In this document: one piece after another, positions 1 through 7,956 of the stretch
Layout: each line of letters opens with the position of its first letter
Numbering within the stretch: the stretch's first letter is position 1
NCBI RefSeq assembly: GCF_000383855.1
Contig: NZ_KB912877.1
Span: forward strand, 2,871,579 to 2,935,578
From: Methylobacter marinus A45
GTDB taxonomy: Bacteria; Pseudomonadota; Gammaproteobacteria; Methylococcales; Methylomonadaceae
Reading direction: 5' to 3'
Length of the DNA stretch: 64,000 nucleotides
Notes under the pieces: generated by a model
The model's input: only the letters and a program-made list of their open reading frames with translations
Told to the model about the DNA's origin: nothing
Database searches by the model: none
Made by a program: the position numbers and the translations under genes

Positions 1-744
1 CAGTAACTGGAAGCTGGTCAGCACCATTTCAATGGCGGGCGAATCGAAAAAACCGATACTGGCATCGTGCGTTGAAAATCCACCCAAACTCATAGCGGAA
101 AACGCATGGCAGACAGAATCAAACCAGGTCATGCCGGCCAATTTCAAGGCGATGATGCAGGTTAATGTGAAGCCTGCGTATACCAGCCACAGCGCTTTAG
201 CCGTCTGCGCGATGCGTGGCGGCAGCTCGGACTCCTTGACCGCGCCGGGCGCTTCGGCCTTGTATAGCTGCATGCCGCCGATACCGAGGATCGGTAATAT
301 GGCTACCGCCAGAATGATGATGCCCATGCCGCCGACCCAATTCAATTCGTGGCGCCAGAGATTAATCGACATCGGTAAATCATCCAGTCCGGTCAATGTG
401 GTCGCTCCGGTCGTGGTCAGGCCTGAGACAGCCTCGAAATACGCATCGATATAGCTGATTTCCGGCATATAGATTATCAGCGGCAACGTGCAAAATACCG
501 GAATCAACGACCACGTCATGGACACCAGCAGAAAACTCGTTTGCCGCGATACTTTTTTAGGTGTTCGCAATGTTGGAAAAAACATTAAAGCGCCCAGCAG
601 TAAAGTAATTCCTGTACCTTCAAAGAAAGCGATAATGGCGCCGTCATGGCTGATAAAAGATGTCATCAGGCAGGTAGCCATCAAGGCGCTGAAGCCAATC
701 GTGATCAGGCCAAAAATATGGATGGTAGTGAAAATGACATTCAT
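1..744 (-). CDS. trkH: Trk potassium uptake protein TrkH, C-terminus cut by window edge
   Basis: Membrane subunit of the Trk potassium uptake system, which works with the cytoplasmic NAD-binding subunit encoded just upstream (trkA). The first 248 codons are present and the frame is still open at base 1. The translation is strongly hydrophobic and contains two potassium selectivity-filter loops: GLTTTGATT near residue 110 and SAMSLGGFSTHD near residue 220. TrkH proteins are usually about 480 residues, so about half is missing. The start chosen is the ATG at 744; no strong ribosome site is visible. Family assignment rests on the filter motifs and the trkA neighbour. Confidence 0.93.
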   Translation of the reverse strand, partial: MNVIFTTIHIFGLITIGFSALMATCLMTSFISHDGAIIAFFEGTGITLLLGALMFFPTLRTPKKVSRQTSFLLVSMTWSLIPVFCTLPLIIYMPEISYIDAYFEAVSGLTTTGATTLTGLDDLPMSINLWRHELNWVGGMGIIILAVAILPILGIGGMQLYKAEAPGAVKESELPPRIAQTAKALWLVYAGFTLTCIIALKLAGMTWFDSVCHAFSAMSLGGFSTHDASIGFFDSPAIEMVLTSFQLL

Positions 745-879
745 GGAAACGCTTAAATTGTGTATATGTTTAAAGTAGCGGCCGCGATGAATGCCATGGC
801 ACTCGAAATATAACAAGTTGTATAGCGGCGGTGAAACAAGAATCCTGCACAATGATGAGAGAGGGCATTGTTGGGAAAA

Positions 880-2247
880 CTACTTGTTGAGCGGTTGGAA
901 TTTCTGCTCGATATAGGTGACCAGTTTTTTATCCAGTGCAAACATGACGACATGATCGCCTTCCTCGAAGATCGTATCGTGGTGTATTGAAATAACCTGG
1001 CGGTTGCGAATCAAAGCCCCTAGCACGATGCCTTCCGGCCATTGAATCGCGTCCACTTGCAGTCCTACCACCGAATTCTGGCCATTACCCATGTGGGCAA
1101 TGGCCTCGATCGCTTCGGCCGTGCCTCCGCATAAGGAACTGACGCGCGCCACGTCGCCGCGCCTGACGTATTTTAAAATGCTGCCCAGCGTTTCAAAGTT
1201 GGGCAGGACAGACACATCAATGCCCGTGCCGGGCAATAACTTTGTGTAAGACCGATTGTTAAGCAGGCATATTGCTTTGCGTACGCCTAATTGCTTGGCC
1301 AGGGAAGCCGAGATGATGTTTTCGCCGTCATGATCGGTCACCGCGCAGAATAGATCGGTTTTATCGACGGACTCATCAAGCAGCAAGGATTCATCGGTGC
1401 AATCGCCCTGCAGCACCACGGTATGATCAAGATCATTGGCGATTTTCTGGGCACGATCCGGATTCCGCTCGATTATTTTGACTTGATGGTCTTTTTCCAG
1501 CGCTAGCGCCAAGCGCTTGCCGATATGGCCGCCGCCGGCGATGATAATGCGCTTTAATGGCGCTTCCAGTTTACGAAGCTCTTTCAATACCTGCTGCACT
1601 TCCTTGCGCGGAGCCACGATAAACACCTCATCGCCTGTGGCGATAAAGGCTTCGCCGTTGGCAACCAAAGGCCGCCCTTGCCGGAAAATGGCCGCTATAC
1701 GAATTTTGCCGCCGGACAGGCGTTTTTTTAATTCCTTGATTTTTTTACCGGTTAAAAAGCCGTCCGCGCCCACTTTCACTGAAAACAGCCGCACCAAGCC
1801 ATCGGCGAAATCGGTAATTTGTAGAACACCCGGCAGTTCAATCAGGTTGCGTATCGATTCCATGACGATTTGTTCGGGGCTGATCACGATATCGACAGGA
1901 ATGCCGCCGGGAGCGAACAGTTTGGGATTTTGCAGATAATCGATGGCGCGGATGCGGGCGATCGTTTTCGGGCGGCTATAGAGCTTGTTGATGATCGTAC
2001 AAGCCAGCATATTGGTCTCATCGCGATCGGTTACGGCAATAACCATGTCGGTATTGTGTACCCCGGCCTGCTCCAGAACGCTGGGATGCGCGGCATTGCC
2101 GACAACCGTGGCAATATCGAAGCGTTCTTTCAAAGCATCCAGCAGATGCGCTTTATAATCAATGACAACAATATCGTTTTCTTCACTCGCCAATGCCTCG
2201 GCGACTGAGGCGCCGGTCATGCCGGCGCCAAGAATCAGTATTCGCAT
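880..2247 (-). CDS. trkA: Trk system potassium transporter, NAD-binding subunit TrkA
   Basis: Peripheral regulatory subunit of the Trk potassium channel complex. The 455 residues match the usual TrkA length and show two tandem RCK units. Each begins with a Rossmann nucleotide-binding loop: GAGMTG near residue 7, with an acidic VIDY at the end of the second strand, and GGGHIG near residue 238 followed by IIERN. C-terminal RCK_C domains follow each. It lies 135 bases upstream of trkH on the same strand, so the two are probably co-transcribed. Confidence 0.96.
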   Translation of the reverse strand: MRILILGAGMTGASVAEALASEENDIVVIDYKAHLLDALKERFDIATVVGNAAHPSVLEQAGVHNTDMVIAVTDRDETNMLACTIINKLYSRPKTIARIRAIDYLQNPKLFAPGGIPVDIVISPEQIVMESIRNLIELPGVLQITDFADGLVRLFSVKVGADGFLTGKKIKELKKRLSGGKIRIAAIFRQGRPLVANGEAFIATGDEVFIVAPRKEVQQVLKELRKLEAPLKRIIIAGGGHIGKRLALALEKDHQVKIIERNPDRAQKIANDLDHTVVLQGDCTDESLLLDESVDKTDLFCAVTDHDGENIISASLAKQLGVRKAICLLNNRSYTKLLPGTGIDVSVLPNFETLGSILKYVRRGDVARVSSLCGGTAEAIEAIAHMGNGQNSVVGLQVDAIQWPEGIVLGALIRNRQVISIHHDTIFEEGDHVVMFALDKKLVTYIEQKFQPLNK

Positions 2248-2393
2248 AATAGTATCAACAACCCAATTCAGGTTATGTGTCTTGTGTGACCCGACACGCG
2301 ATAAAATCGCGCAACTTTATAGTTGTTTTGGGTTTATCGCAACAAAAATAAAATGATTCGCATCAGGTATAGTCAGGATATTTCCACTCCATT

Positions 2394-3746
2394 CTATTCA
2401 ATGGTCTTGATTTGGCTCGTGATTTGGCCTTGCGCAAGGCGGGTCTGAACGATATCGCCGGCTTTCAGTTGCTCGGTGGATGTGATGATTTTTCCGGACG
2501 GCAAATGACTGGTTATTGAATAACCGCGGTTCAGTGTTGCCAGTGGACTGACGGCATTGAGCGTCTGGCCGGCGTTTAACAGGCGCTGGTTCAGTTGCTC
2601 CAGGCGGTGGCGGATGGCACTGTTCAGGCGTTCGCTCAGGTAACGTTGGCGCTGCTTATGGCTGTTGATCGCAACGCTGGGGATGTGTTGCCATAGTTTG
2701 GCCGTTTTGGCTTCCAGCAGCTGGGCATGCTGGCGCAGTCTGACGTGCATGGCTTGATGAAGCCGCGATTCGAGTTCATCCATGCGCTGCATGTTTCTTG
2801 TCAGTTTCTGCCCCGGGTGTTGTTGTTGCAGCCGCTTGAGCAGCCAATCCAGTGACTGTCGGGACTGGTTTAGTTTGCGTTGCAGCAGCTGGTGCAGCCG
2901 GGATTCCAAATAAACGAATTGCGTCAGCCAGGTTTGTTGATCGGGAACGGCGTGCTCGGCGGCGGCCGATGGCGTTGGCGCGCGCAGGTCGGCGACGAAA
3001 TCGGCAATGGTAAAATCGGTTTCATGGCCTATGCCCGTGATGATCGGGATGTCGCTGGCAAAAATGGCGCGCGCCACGATTTCCTCGTTGAAAGCCCACA
3101 AGTCTTCCAGCGATCCGCCGCCCCGGCTAAGAATAAGCACATCGCACAGGGCTTGTTTGTTGGCGGTGTCTATGGCTCTGGCAATTTCATGTCTGGCATT
3201 GTCTCCCTGCACGGCCACCGGATAAACGATGACCGGTACTGCCGCGAAACGCCTGCGCAGGACAGTCAGTATGTCCCGGATGGCGGCTCCTGTCGGGGAG
3301 GTGATTACGCCGATGGTATTCGGCAGGGTCGGCAGGCTCAGCTTATTGGCGGCATCGAACAGGCCTTCCATCGACAACTTGAGCTTCAAGGCATCAAAAG
3401 CTCTGCGCAAGGCACCGTCGCCGGCTTCCTCGATCTGTTCGACGATCAGTTGATAATCGCCTCTGGGCTCATAAAGGCTGACTTGCGCCTTGACGATGAC
3501 TTGCTTGCCGTTTTCTGGTCTGAACCCGAATCTGCGCCGCATGTTCTTAAACATGGCGCAACGGATCTGGGCATTGGCATCTTTCAAGGAAAAATAAATA
3601 TGTCCGGAAGCCGGTGTGCTTAAGTTGGATATTTCACCTTCGACCAGGATAGCCAGGAAATGCTCGCCGAGCAGCAGGCTGGTTTCACGGTTGAGTTGAG
3701 TAACCGTGTATATTTTGCGTTGTGCGGAGGGAAGGATAATCGTCAT
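2394..3746 (-). CDS. xseA: Exodeoxyribonuclease VII large subunit
   Basis: Large subunit of exonuclease VII, which degrades single-stranded DNA in both directions together with XseB (not in this window). The 450 residues match the family length. An N-terminal OB-fold (about residues 10-105, with VEGEISNL and GHIYFSLKD) is followed by the catalytic core, which carries GGGSLEDL and GIGHETDFTIADF. A long coiled-coil region and a C-terminal segment with NRGYSI follow. It is the only gene on its strand here and is divergent from the small secreted protein at 3836. Confidence 0.97.
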   Translation of the reverse strand: MTIILPSAQRKIYTVTQLNRETSLLLGEHFLAILVEGEISNLSTPASGHIYFSLKDANAQIRCAMFKNMRRRFGFRPENGKQVIVKAQVSLYEPRGDYQLIVEQIEEAGDGALRRAFDALKLKLSMEGLFDAANKLSLPTLPNTIGVITSPTGAAIRDILTVLRRRFAAVPVIVYPVAVQGDNARHEIARAIDTANKQALCDVLILSRGGGSLEDLWAFNEEIVARAIFASDIPIITGIGHETDFTIADFVADLRAPTPSAAAEHAVPDQQTWLTQFVYLESRLHQLLQRKLNQSRQSLDWLLKRLQQQHPGQKLTRNMQRMDELESRLHQAMHVRLRQHAQLLEAKTAKLWQHIPSVAINSHKQRQRYLSERLNSAIRHRLEQLNQRLLNAGQTLNAVSPLATLNRGYSITSHLPSGKIITSTEQLKAGDIVQTRLAQGQITSQIKTIE

Positions 3747-3835
3747 GCAATAATTTTATCACTTCCTGTACTGTTCAGTTTGCATTCATGCCTTGCCTTT
3801 TAATCTGCAGTCAACCCTAATGATGGAGGTTTGCC

Positions 3836-4210
3836 ATGAAAAGTTTAAGAGTTATCGGTTTATTTGCGGGTTTATTGTTTGCATCATTTGCACAGGCCGA
3901 TTTCAGGGGGCATTACGCTTCTGATTATCGCCATTACGGCAGGCATGGTGATTGGATTGATGGGCATCAGCAGCAGCATCAGCGGCAGATCGAGAAAGGC
4001 ATTCGTCGCGGACAGCTTTCCCCGAGAGAAGTAAAAAACCTCAGGAAACAGCAGCAGAAAATCGCCAGACTTGAGAGCCGGTTTAAACGCGACGGCGTGT
4101 TGACCCGCCCCGAACGCACTATTTTAAAGAGGAAACTGAATCAGGTTTCCGGCCGGATCTCGGCTCTGAGTCGGAATGATCAATACGACAGATATGGACG
4201 GCGCTATTAA
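3836..4210 (+). CDS. Small secreted basic protein of unknown function
   Basis: 124 residues with a clear signal peptide (basic MKSLR, hydrophobic core, cleavage probably after AQA near residue 21). The mature part is rich in His, Gln, Arg and Tyr. It contains two helix-like segments with the related pattern G-x-L-(S/T)-x-x-E (QLSPREVKNL and VLTRPERTIL), so it may be a helical hairpin as in small periplasmic stress proteins. I do not recognise a named family. GGAGG stands at ribosome-site distance before the ATG, and a strong terminator follows at 4243. Confidence 0.75.
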   Translation: MKSLRVIGLFAGLLFASFAQADFRGHYASDYRHYGRHGDWIDGHQQQHQRQIEKGIRRGQLSPREVKNLRKQQQKIARLESRFKRDGVLTRPERTILKRKLNQVSGRISALSRNDQYDRYGRRY

Positions 4211-4580
4211 ACCAGGGCAGGGTGTTTGTCTTTTTCGTTCAAATAACGCCGGTTCAAAAATCGGCGTTATCTTTTCAGTCTTGTAATTCAACAGGATCAC
4301 TTGATTTTCTCAGTATTTGGCTGAAAATGCCTTTCTGAAATTAACACCTTGCATGGGATGTGCCGACCAAAAGCAGGCGCTCAAGGTCGTGCAGTAAATC
4401 GCATCGCTCGCGAATGATACCCTAAAGGGCACAAGTGCGCCTCCTGCCGTCGGCACATCCTATATTAAACAGGGAATTATTGACGGCCCAATCCTCAGTG
4501 GGCATTAAAATTTCGCATGCTATTGACTTGCCTGTTGTAAAATAGGCGATATTTTTTTATGTATGAAGTAGAGGTGTGCG
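4211..4580. other. 370-base gene-free stretch with a long imperfect palindrome
   Basis: No credible reading frame. It contains the terminator at 4243-4274 and then an inverted repeat of about 105 bases whose outer arms, GGATGTGCCGAC (4356-4367) and GTCGGCACATCC (4449-4460), are perfect 12-mers. Inside them a second complementary block (GCAGGCGC against GCGCCTCCTGC) continues the pairing with interruptions. This looks like a REP-like or MITE-like element rather than regulatory DNA. No guanidine riboswitch was recognised ahead of the SMR gene. Confidence 0.55.
4243..4274 (+). terminator. Rho-independent terminator after the small secreted protein gene
   Basis: A 9-bp perfect stem (ATAACGCCG at 4243-4251 and CGGCGTTAT at 4262-4270) with a 10-base loop and a CTTTT tail, 32 bases after the stop codon of the gene ending at 4210. 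Confidence 0.8.
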
Positions 4581-4901
4581 TTGGCGTGGTTGCTGTTGTT
4601 TTCTGCAGGTTTGGCGGAAATAGTGTTTGCCTTAAGTCTTAAATTTAATGAGGGTTTTACCCGGTTGTGGCCCAGTATTCTGACCATGATTTCAGGCGGC
4701 AGCAGTTTTTATCTGCTGATGCTGGCAATCAAATCCTTGCCGCTCGGTACCGCTTATGCGGTCTGGACAGGCATGGGAGCGGTAGGCGTGGCCATAGTGG
4801 GCATCTTTCTGTTCAAGGAATCGGCGGATCTGTACCGGTTGCTGTCGATTACGCTGGTCATTTCCGGCATTGTAGGGCTTAAATTAACGGATAGCGCCTG
4901 A
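4581..4901 (+). CDS. SMR-family small multidrug/guanidinium exporter
   Basis: Four-helix inner-membrane antiporter of the small multidrug resistance family. The 106 residues fit the family, with the membrane-embedded acidic residue in AEIVFALSLK (Glu13) and the signature GTAYAVWTGMGAVG near residue 55. The segment EGFTRLWPS after helix 1 resembles SugE/Gdx guanidinium exporters more than EmrE. The start is a TTG preceded by GAGG. Its stop is two bases before the next ATG, so it forms an operon with the tusB-dsrC pair, although the functional link is unclear. Confidence 0.85.
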   Translation: MAWLLLFSAGLAEIVFALSLKFNEGFTRLWPSILTMISGGSSFYLLMLAIKSLPLGTAYAVWTGMGAVGVAIVGIFLFKESADLYRLLSITLVISGIVGLKLTDSA

Positions 4902-4903
4902 CA

Positions 4904-5194
4904 ATGCTGCATCTTGTTTTTCAGTCACCGATAGAGGCGGCCGTTCTGGAGCGCATTGAGACCGGCGATGTGGCCGTGTTTCTTGAAAACGCCGTGCTAA
5001 GGCTGCTGAAAAATGGTCTGCTGAGCGCGTCATTGACGCAGCTGCTCAGCACGAACCGCCTGTGCGTCTTGTCGGAAGATATGGCTGTGCGCGGCATCGC
5101 CGTGGATGAACTGGTCGAAGGCATCGATATCATCGGTTATGACGAGCTGGTCGCGTTGACCGTCAACAATCACGTGATTCAAACATGGTCTTGA
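4904..5194 (+). CDS. tusB: TusB/DsrH family sulfur-relay protein
   Basis: Small subunit of the DsrE-F-H/TusBCD fold that passes persulfide sulfur for tRNA 2-thiouridine synthesis or sulfur oxidation. The 96 residues begin MLHLVFQSP and contain the family's CVLSEDMAVRGI segment. The neighbouring gene downstream encodes a TusE/DsrC protein and overlaps this one by 10 bases. The usual partners TusC and TusD are absent here; an SMR transporter occupies that position. Confidence 0.82.
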   Translation: MLHLVFQSPIEAAVLERIETGDVAVFLENAVLRLLKNGLLSASLTQLLSTNRLCVLSEDMAVRGIAVDELVEGIDIIGYDELVALTVNNHVIQTWS

Positions 5195-5517
5195 GTGTTC
5201 ATGGTCGGGAGCTGGACTTAACCGATCAGGGTTTTCTGGTCAATGCCGGTGATTGGGATGAAGAGGTCGCAAGGCGGTTGGCCGAATTGGACGATATCGA
5301 GCTGGATGAGCGGCATTGGGAAATCATCGGGTTTATCCGCGATTACTATCAGCAGTTCAAGCACTTGCCGAATGCGCGGGTGTTTACCAAGGCCGTTGCC
5401 AAGGCATTGGGCGAGGAAAAAGGCAACAGCCGGTATTTGCATAAACTGTTTCCCGAGGGCCCTTTAAAATATGCCTGCAAACTGGCCGGGCTGCCCAAAC
5501 CGCCAACCTGTCTATAA
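5185..5517 (+). CDS. TusE/DsrC family sulfurtransferase with two C-terminal cysteines
   Basis: Sulfur carrier that receives persulfide on its C-terminal arm. The 110 residues contain the family core (HWEIIGFIRDYYQQF, GEEKGNSRYLHKLFP). The C-terminal arm KYACKLAGLPKPPTC ends with Cys109 and also has Cys98 eleven residues earlier. Two cysteines at this spacing are known for DsrC; Escherichia coli TusE keeps only the last one and has Thr at the other place. It is either a true DsrC-like carrier or a TusE with an extra cysteine. It is the last gene of the SMR-tusB operon and is convergent with hslR. Confidence 0.88.
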   Translation: MVLSVHGRELDLTDQGFLVNAGDWDEEVARRLAELDDIELDERHWEIIGFIRDYYQQFKHLPNARVFTKAVAKALGEEKGNSRYLHKLFPEGPLKYACKLAGLPKPPTCL

Positions 5518-5910
5518 TCACCCTTGTTTGAAGCGGTGAATCAGGCGTCTCTCTTTCTTGTTCGGTTTGTGTTCCCTGTAGCTCAGGCCGAATAATTCCC
5601 GCTGTTCACGTTGCTGAATAATTTGCTGCTGGCGTTTCGCCTGGCTTTCGGCGGATTCTTCATAGAGCAGGACCGCCTCTTTGGCCGGGCGGCGTTGCTC
5701 ACTGACCGCGATAACGGTGATGTCCCAGGTATAGTGATCTTTACTGATCGAGAGTGTGGCGCCGGGTTTGACTTCCTTGCTAGGTTTCGTGCGTTGGCCG
5801 TTAAGATGAACCTTGCCGCCGGAAACGGCGTCAGCGGCCAGCTTGCGCGTTTTAAAAAAACGCGCAGCCCATAGCCACTTATCCAAACGTACGGATTCGA
5901 GTTCTGTCAC
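5518..5910 (-). CDS. hslR: Heat shock protein 15 (ribosome-associated S4 protein)
   Basis: Binds free 50S subunits carrying nascent chains and helps recycle them. The 130 residues begin with an S4 RNA-binding domain (RLDKWLWAARFFKTR ... GGKVHLNGQR, residues 8-55) and end with a basic, glutamine-rich tail, as in E. coli HslR (133 residues). It overlaps the upstream rhodanese gene by 4 bases, so the two are translationally coupled. Confidence 0.93.
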   Translation of the reverse strand: MTELESVRLDKWLWAARFFKTRKLAADAVSGGKVHLNGQRTKPSKEVKPGATLSISKDHYTWDITVIAVSEQRRPAKEAVLLYEESAESQAKRQQQIIQQREQRELFGLSYREHKPNKKERRLIHRFKQG

Positions 5911-6269
5911 GCGCTTACTTTATTACCGCTGTCCGTCCAGGCTTTGAAACCGCCCGCCATACTGACGGCATTGCCGTATCCGATTTTGTTCAATGCTTCG
6001 GCAGCCAAGGCGGAACGGCCGCCGGTCTGGCAATAAACAATGATTTTTTCGCCCTGTTTATCCTGAAAATCGGGGTGCGCGCCTATTTTGAATTCCAATA
6101 CCCCGCGCGGGATATTGACGGCGCCGGGCAAATGGCCCGCCGCGTATTCAGCCGGTTCCCTGACGTCCAGGATCAGGCTCGTTCCGAGTTCGTTTTTGGC
6201 TTCATCAATATTTATTTCAGTAATCTGTTGTTTGGCCTGGGCAACAAGATCCATTGGGGTTAAGGTCAT
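5907..6269 (-). CDS. Single-domain rhodanese-like sulfurtransferase
   Basis: Cytoplasmic rhodanese domain of 120 residues. The active-site loop CQTGGRS, near residue 87, carries the catalytic Cys. The typical LILDVREPAEYAAGHLPGA and MAGGFKAW segments are present. No signal peptide is visible. A strong ribosome site, CAGGAG, precedes the ATG. First gene of a two-gene operon with hslR; substrate unknown. Confidence 0.9.
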   Translation of the reverse strand: MTLTPMDLVAQAKQQITEINIDEAKNELGTSLILDVREPAEYAAGHLPGAVNIPRGVLEFKIGAHPDFQDKQGEKIIVYCQTGGRSALAAEALNKIGYGNAVSMAGGFKAWTDSGNKVSA

Positions 6270-6433
6270 GGTCGTCTCCTGAAAAAAATAAGAAACATAT
6301 TAGCAATAAATAATATTGTGCGGCCAGTCTTTTTTGCGGGTTGATTATTGCTCTTATGAAAACAATGACTTGAAGCAATTGGCGGCGAAAAGTCCGGATT
6401 GGATGACTGCCGTGGCAGTCATCCGGCGCACCG

Positions 6434-7381
6434 TCAGTTCATGTGCTTTTTCAATTCCTTGGGTAAGGAGAACACGACTTTTTCTTCTATGCCCTGAATC
6501 TCGGTAGTCGATGTGCCGCCCCATTGCTTGAGCTGATTGATGACCTCCTGAACCAGGACCTCCGGCGCCGAGGCGCCGGCCGTCACGCCGACTACATTAA
6601 TTCCGTCAAACCATTCCTGGCGCATGTCTTGCGCCGTATCGATCAGGTAAGCAGGTTTGCCGAGCTGTTCGGCGATCTCGCGCAGGCGGTTGGAATTGGA
6701 GCTGTTGGGCGAGCCGACGACGAGGATGATATCGGAGGTCTTGGCCAGTTCATGGACCGCATCCTGACGATTCTGGGTCGCGTAACAGATATCGTCTTTT
6801 TTCTGTTCCTGAATGCCGCTGAACCGTGTTCTTAAGGCGTCGACCATGATTTTGGTGTCAGTCATGGATAATGTCGTTTGCGTGACGTAGGCCAGGTTGT
6901 CGGGATTGTTGACTTCCAGGTTTTCAACGTCTTCCGGCGTTTCCACCAGGTAGATGCCGCCGTTTTCGGTACATTTTTCGTATTGCCCCATCGTACCTTC
7001 GACTTCCGGGTGGCCGGCATGACCTATCAGAATCACTTCCCGGTCGGATTTGGCGTGCTTGGCGACTTGCAGATGCACTTTCGTAACCAGCGGGCAGGTA
7101 GCGTCGAAAACGGTCAAATTGCGTTCTTCGGCTTCTTGTTGTACTTGTTTGGATACGCCGTGCGCGCTGAAGATCAGATACGAGCCGACCGGTACATCGG
7201 TTAAATCCTCGATAAAAATAGCGCCTTTTTCTTTCAGCCCTTCAACCACCGTTCGGTTGTGGACCACCTCATGGCGGACATAAATCGGCGCCCCGAAAGT
7301 TTCCAGGGCCTGATCCACAATTTCGATAGCCCGGTCGACACCGGCACAGAATCCGCGAGGGTTAGCGAGTACAATTTGCAT
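6434..7381 (-). CDS. ispH: 4-hydroxy-3-methylbut-2-enyl diphosphate reductase
   Basis: Last enzyme of the MEP isoprenoid pathway, an iron-sulfur reductase making IPP and DMAPP. The 315 residues match IspH/LytB. Three conserved cluster cysteines are visible: GFCAGV near residue 12, ATCPLV near residue 96 and [10 protein letters not shown] near residue 200. The substrate-binding blocks HGVS and GHxxHPEVEG are also present. Monocistronic by spacing. Confidence 0.97.
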   Translation of the reverse strand: MQIVLANPRGFCAGVDRAIEIVDQALETFGAPIYVRHEVVHNRTVVEGLKEKGAIFIEDLTDVPVGSYLIFSAHGVSKQVQQEAEERNLTVFDATCPLVTKVHLQVAKHAKSDREVILIGHAGHPEVEGTMGQYEKCTENGGIYLVETPEDVENLEVNNPDNLAYVTQTTLSMTDTKIMVDALRTRFSGIQEQKKDDICYATQNRQDAVHELAKTSDIILVVGSPNSSNSNRLREIAEQLGKPAYLIDTAQDMRQEWFDGINVVGVTAGASAPEVLVQEVINQLKQWGGTSTTEIQGIEEKVVFSLPKELKKHMN

Positions 7382-7417
7382 ATCTTGACTTCTTTACTTG
7401 GTTAATTTGGGATTATT

Positions 7418-7903
7418 CTAACTCAACATCGTATCCGATACGATAATTCCATCGGTATCGGCATACAGAAAATGATCTTTTTTGAAAGTGACGCCGGCGA
7501 AAAAGACTGGCTGGTCGCGTTCGCCATGGCCTCGCTTGTGGCTTTTCAACGGATGCGTATGCAATGCGCGTATGCCGATAGGCAGTTGGTCAATTATTGC
7601 GGAATCGCGCACGCAGCCATAGATAATAATGCCTTGCCAGCCGTTGTCAACGGCAAGCCTGGCCAGATTGCTGCCCAGCAAGGCGCAGCGATGCGAGCCG
7701 CCGCCGTCGACGACCAATACCCGGTTGTCCACTTTTTCTTCCAGCGTTTGCCGGACCAATACATTATCTTCGAACACTTTCAGCGTGGTTATTTGGCCGC
7801 AAAAGGCAGGATTCGCCCCATAGGATCTGAACAGGGGTTCGGCAATCTGGAAGTGTTCTTCCTCGGAATGTGCATCGCAAAGGTCGGCTGTCGTGAAATT
7901 CAT
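7418..7903 (-). CDS. rraA: Regulator of RNase E activity A
   Basis: RraA binds RNase E and lowers its activity; related proteins are aldolases. The 161 residues equal the E. coli length, beginning TTADLCDAH with the core RVLVVDGGGSHRCALLGSNLA and YGCVRDSA. It lies 36 bases upstream of ispH and 53 bases downstream of trhP on the same strand. Confidence 0.95.
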   Translation of the reverse strand: MNFTTADLCDAHSEEEHFQIAEPLFRSYGANPAFCGQITTLKVFEDNVLVRQTLEEKVDNRVLVVDGGGSHRCALLGSNLARLAVDNGWQGIIIYGCVRDSAIIDQLPIGIRALHTHPLKSHKRGHGERDQPVFFAGVTFKKDHFLYADTDGIIVSDTMLS

Positions 7904-7956
7904 AGTCTAAATCCAGGCTGTGGGGCTGCCGGTCCGGCGGCCCATTGGTTAACGAA

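Noticed and set aside
880-2356. Several long open frames on the plus strand over trkA
   Set aside because: They are antisense to a full-length TrkA with clear motifs, and their translations are low-complexity.
4240-4580. Guanidine riboswitch ahead of the SMR gene
   Set aside because: No ykkC-type or ACGR hairpin-pair motif was found; the palindrome there does not match those classes.
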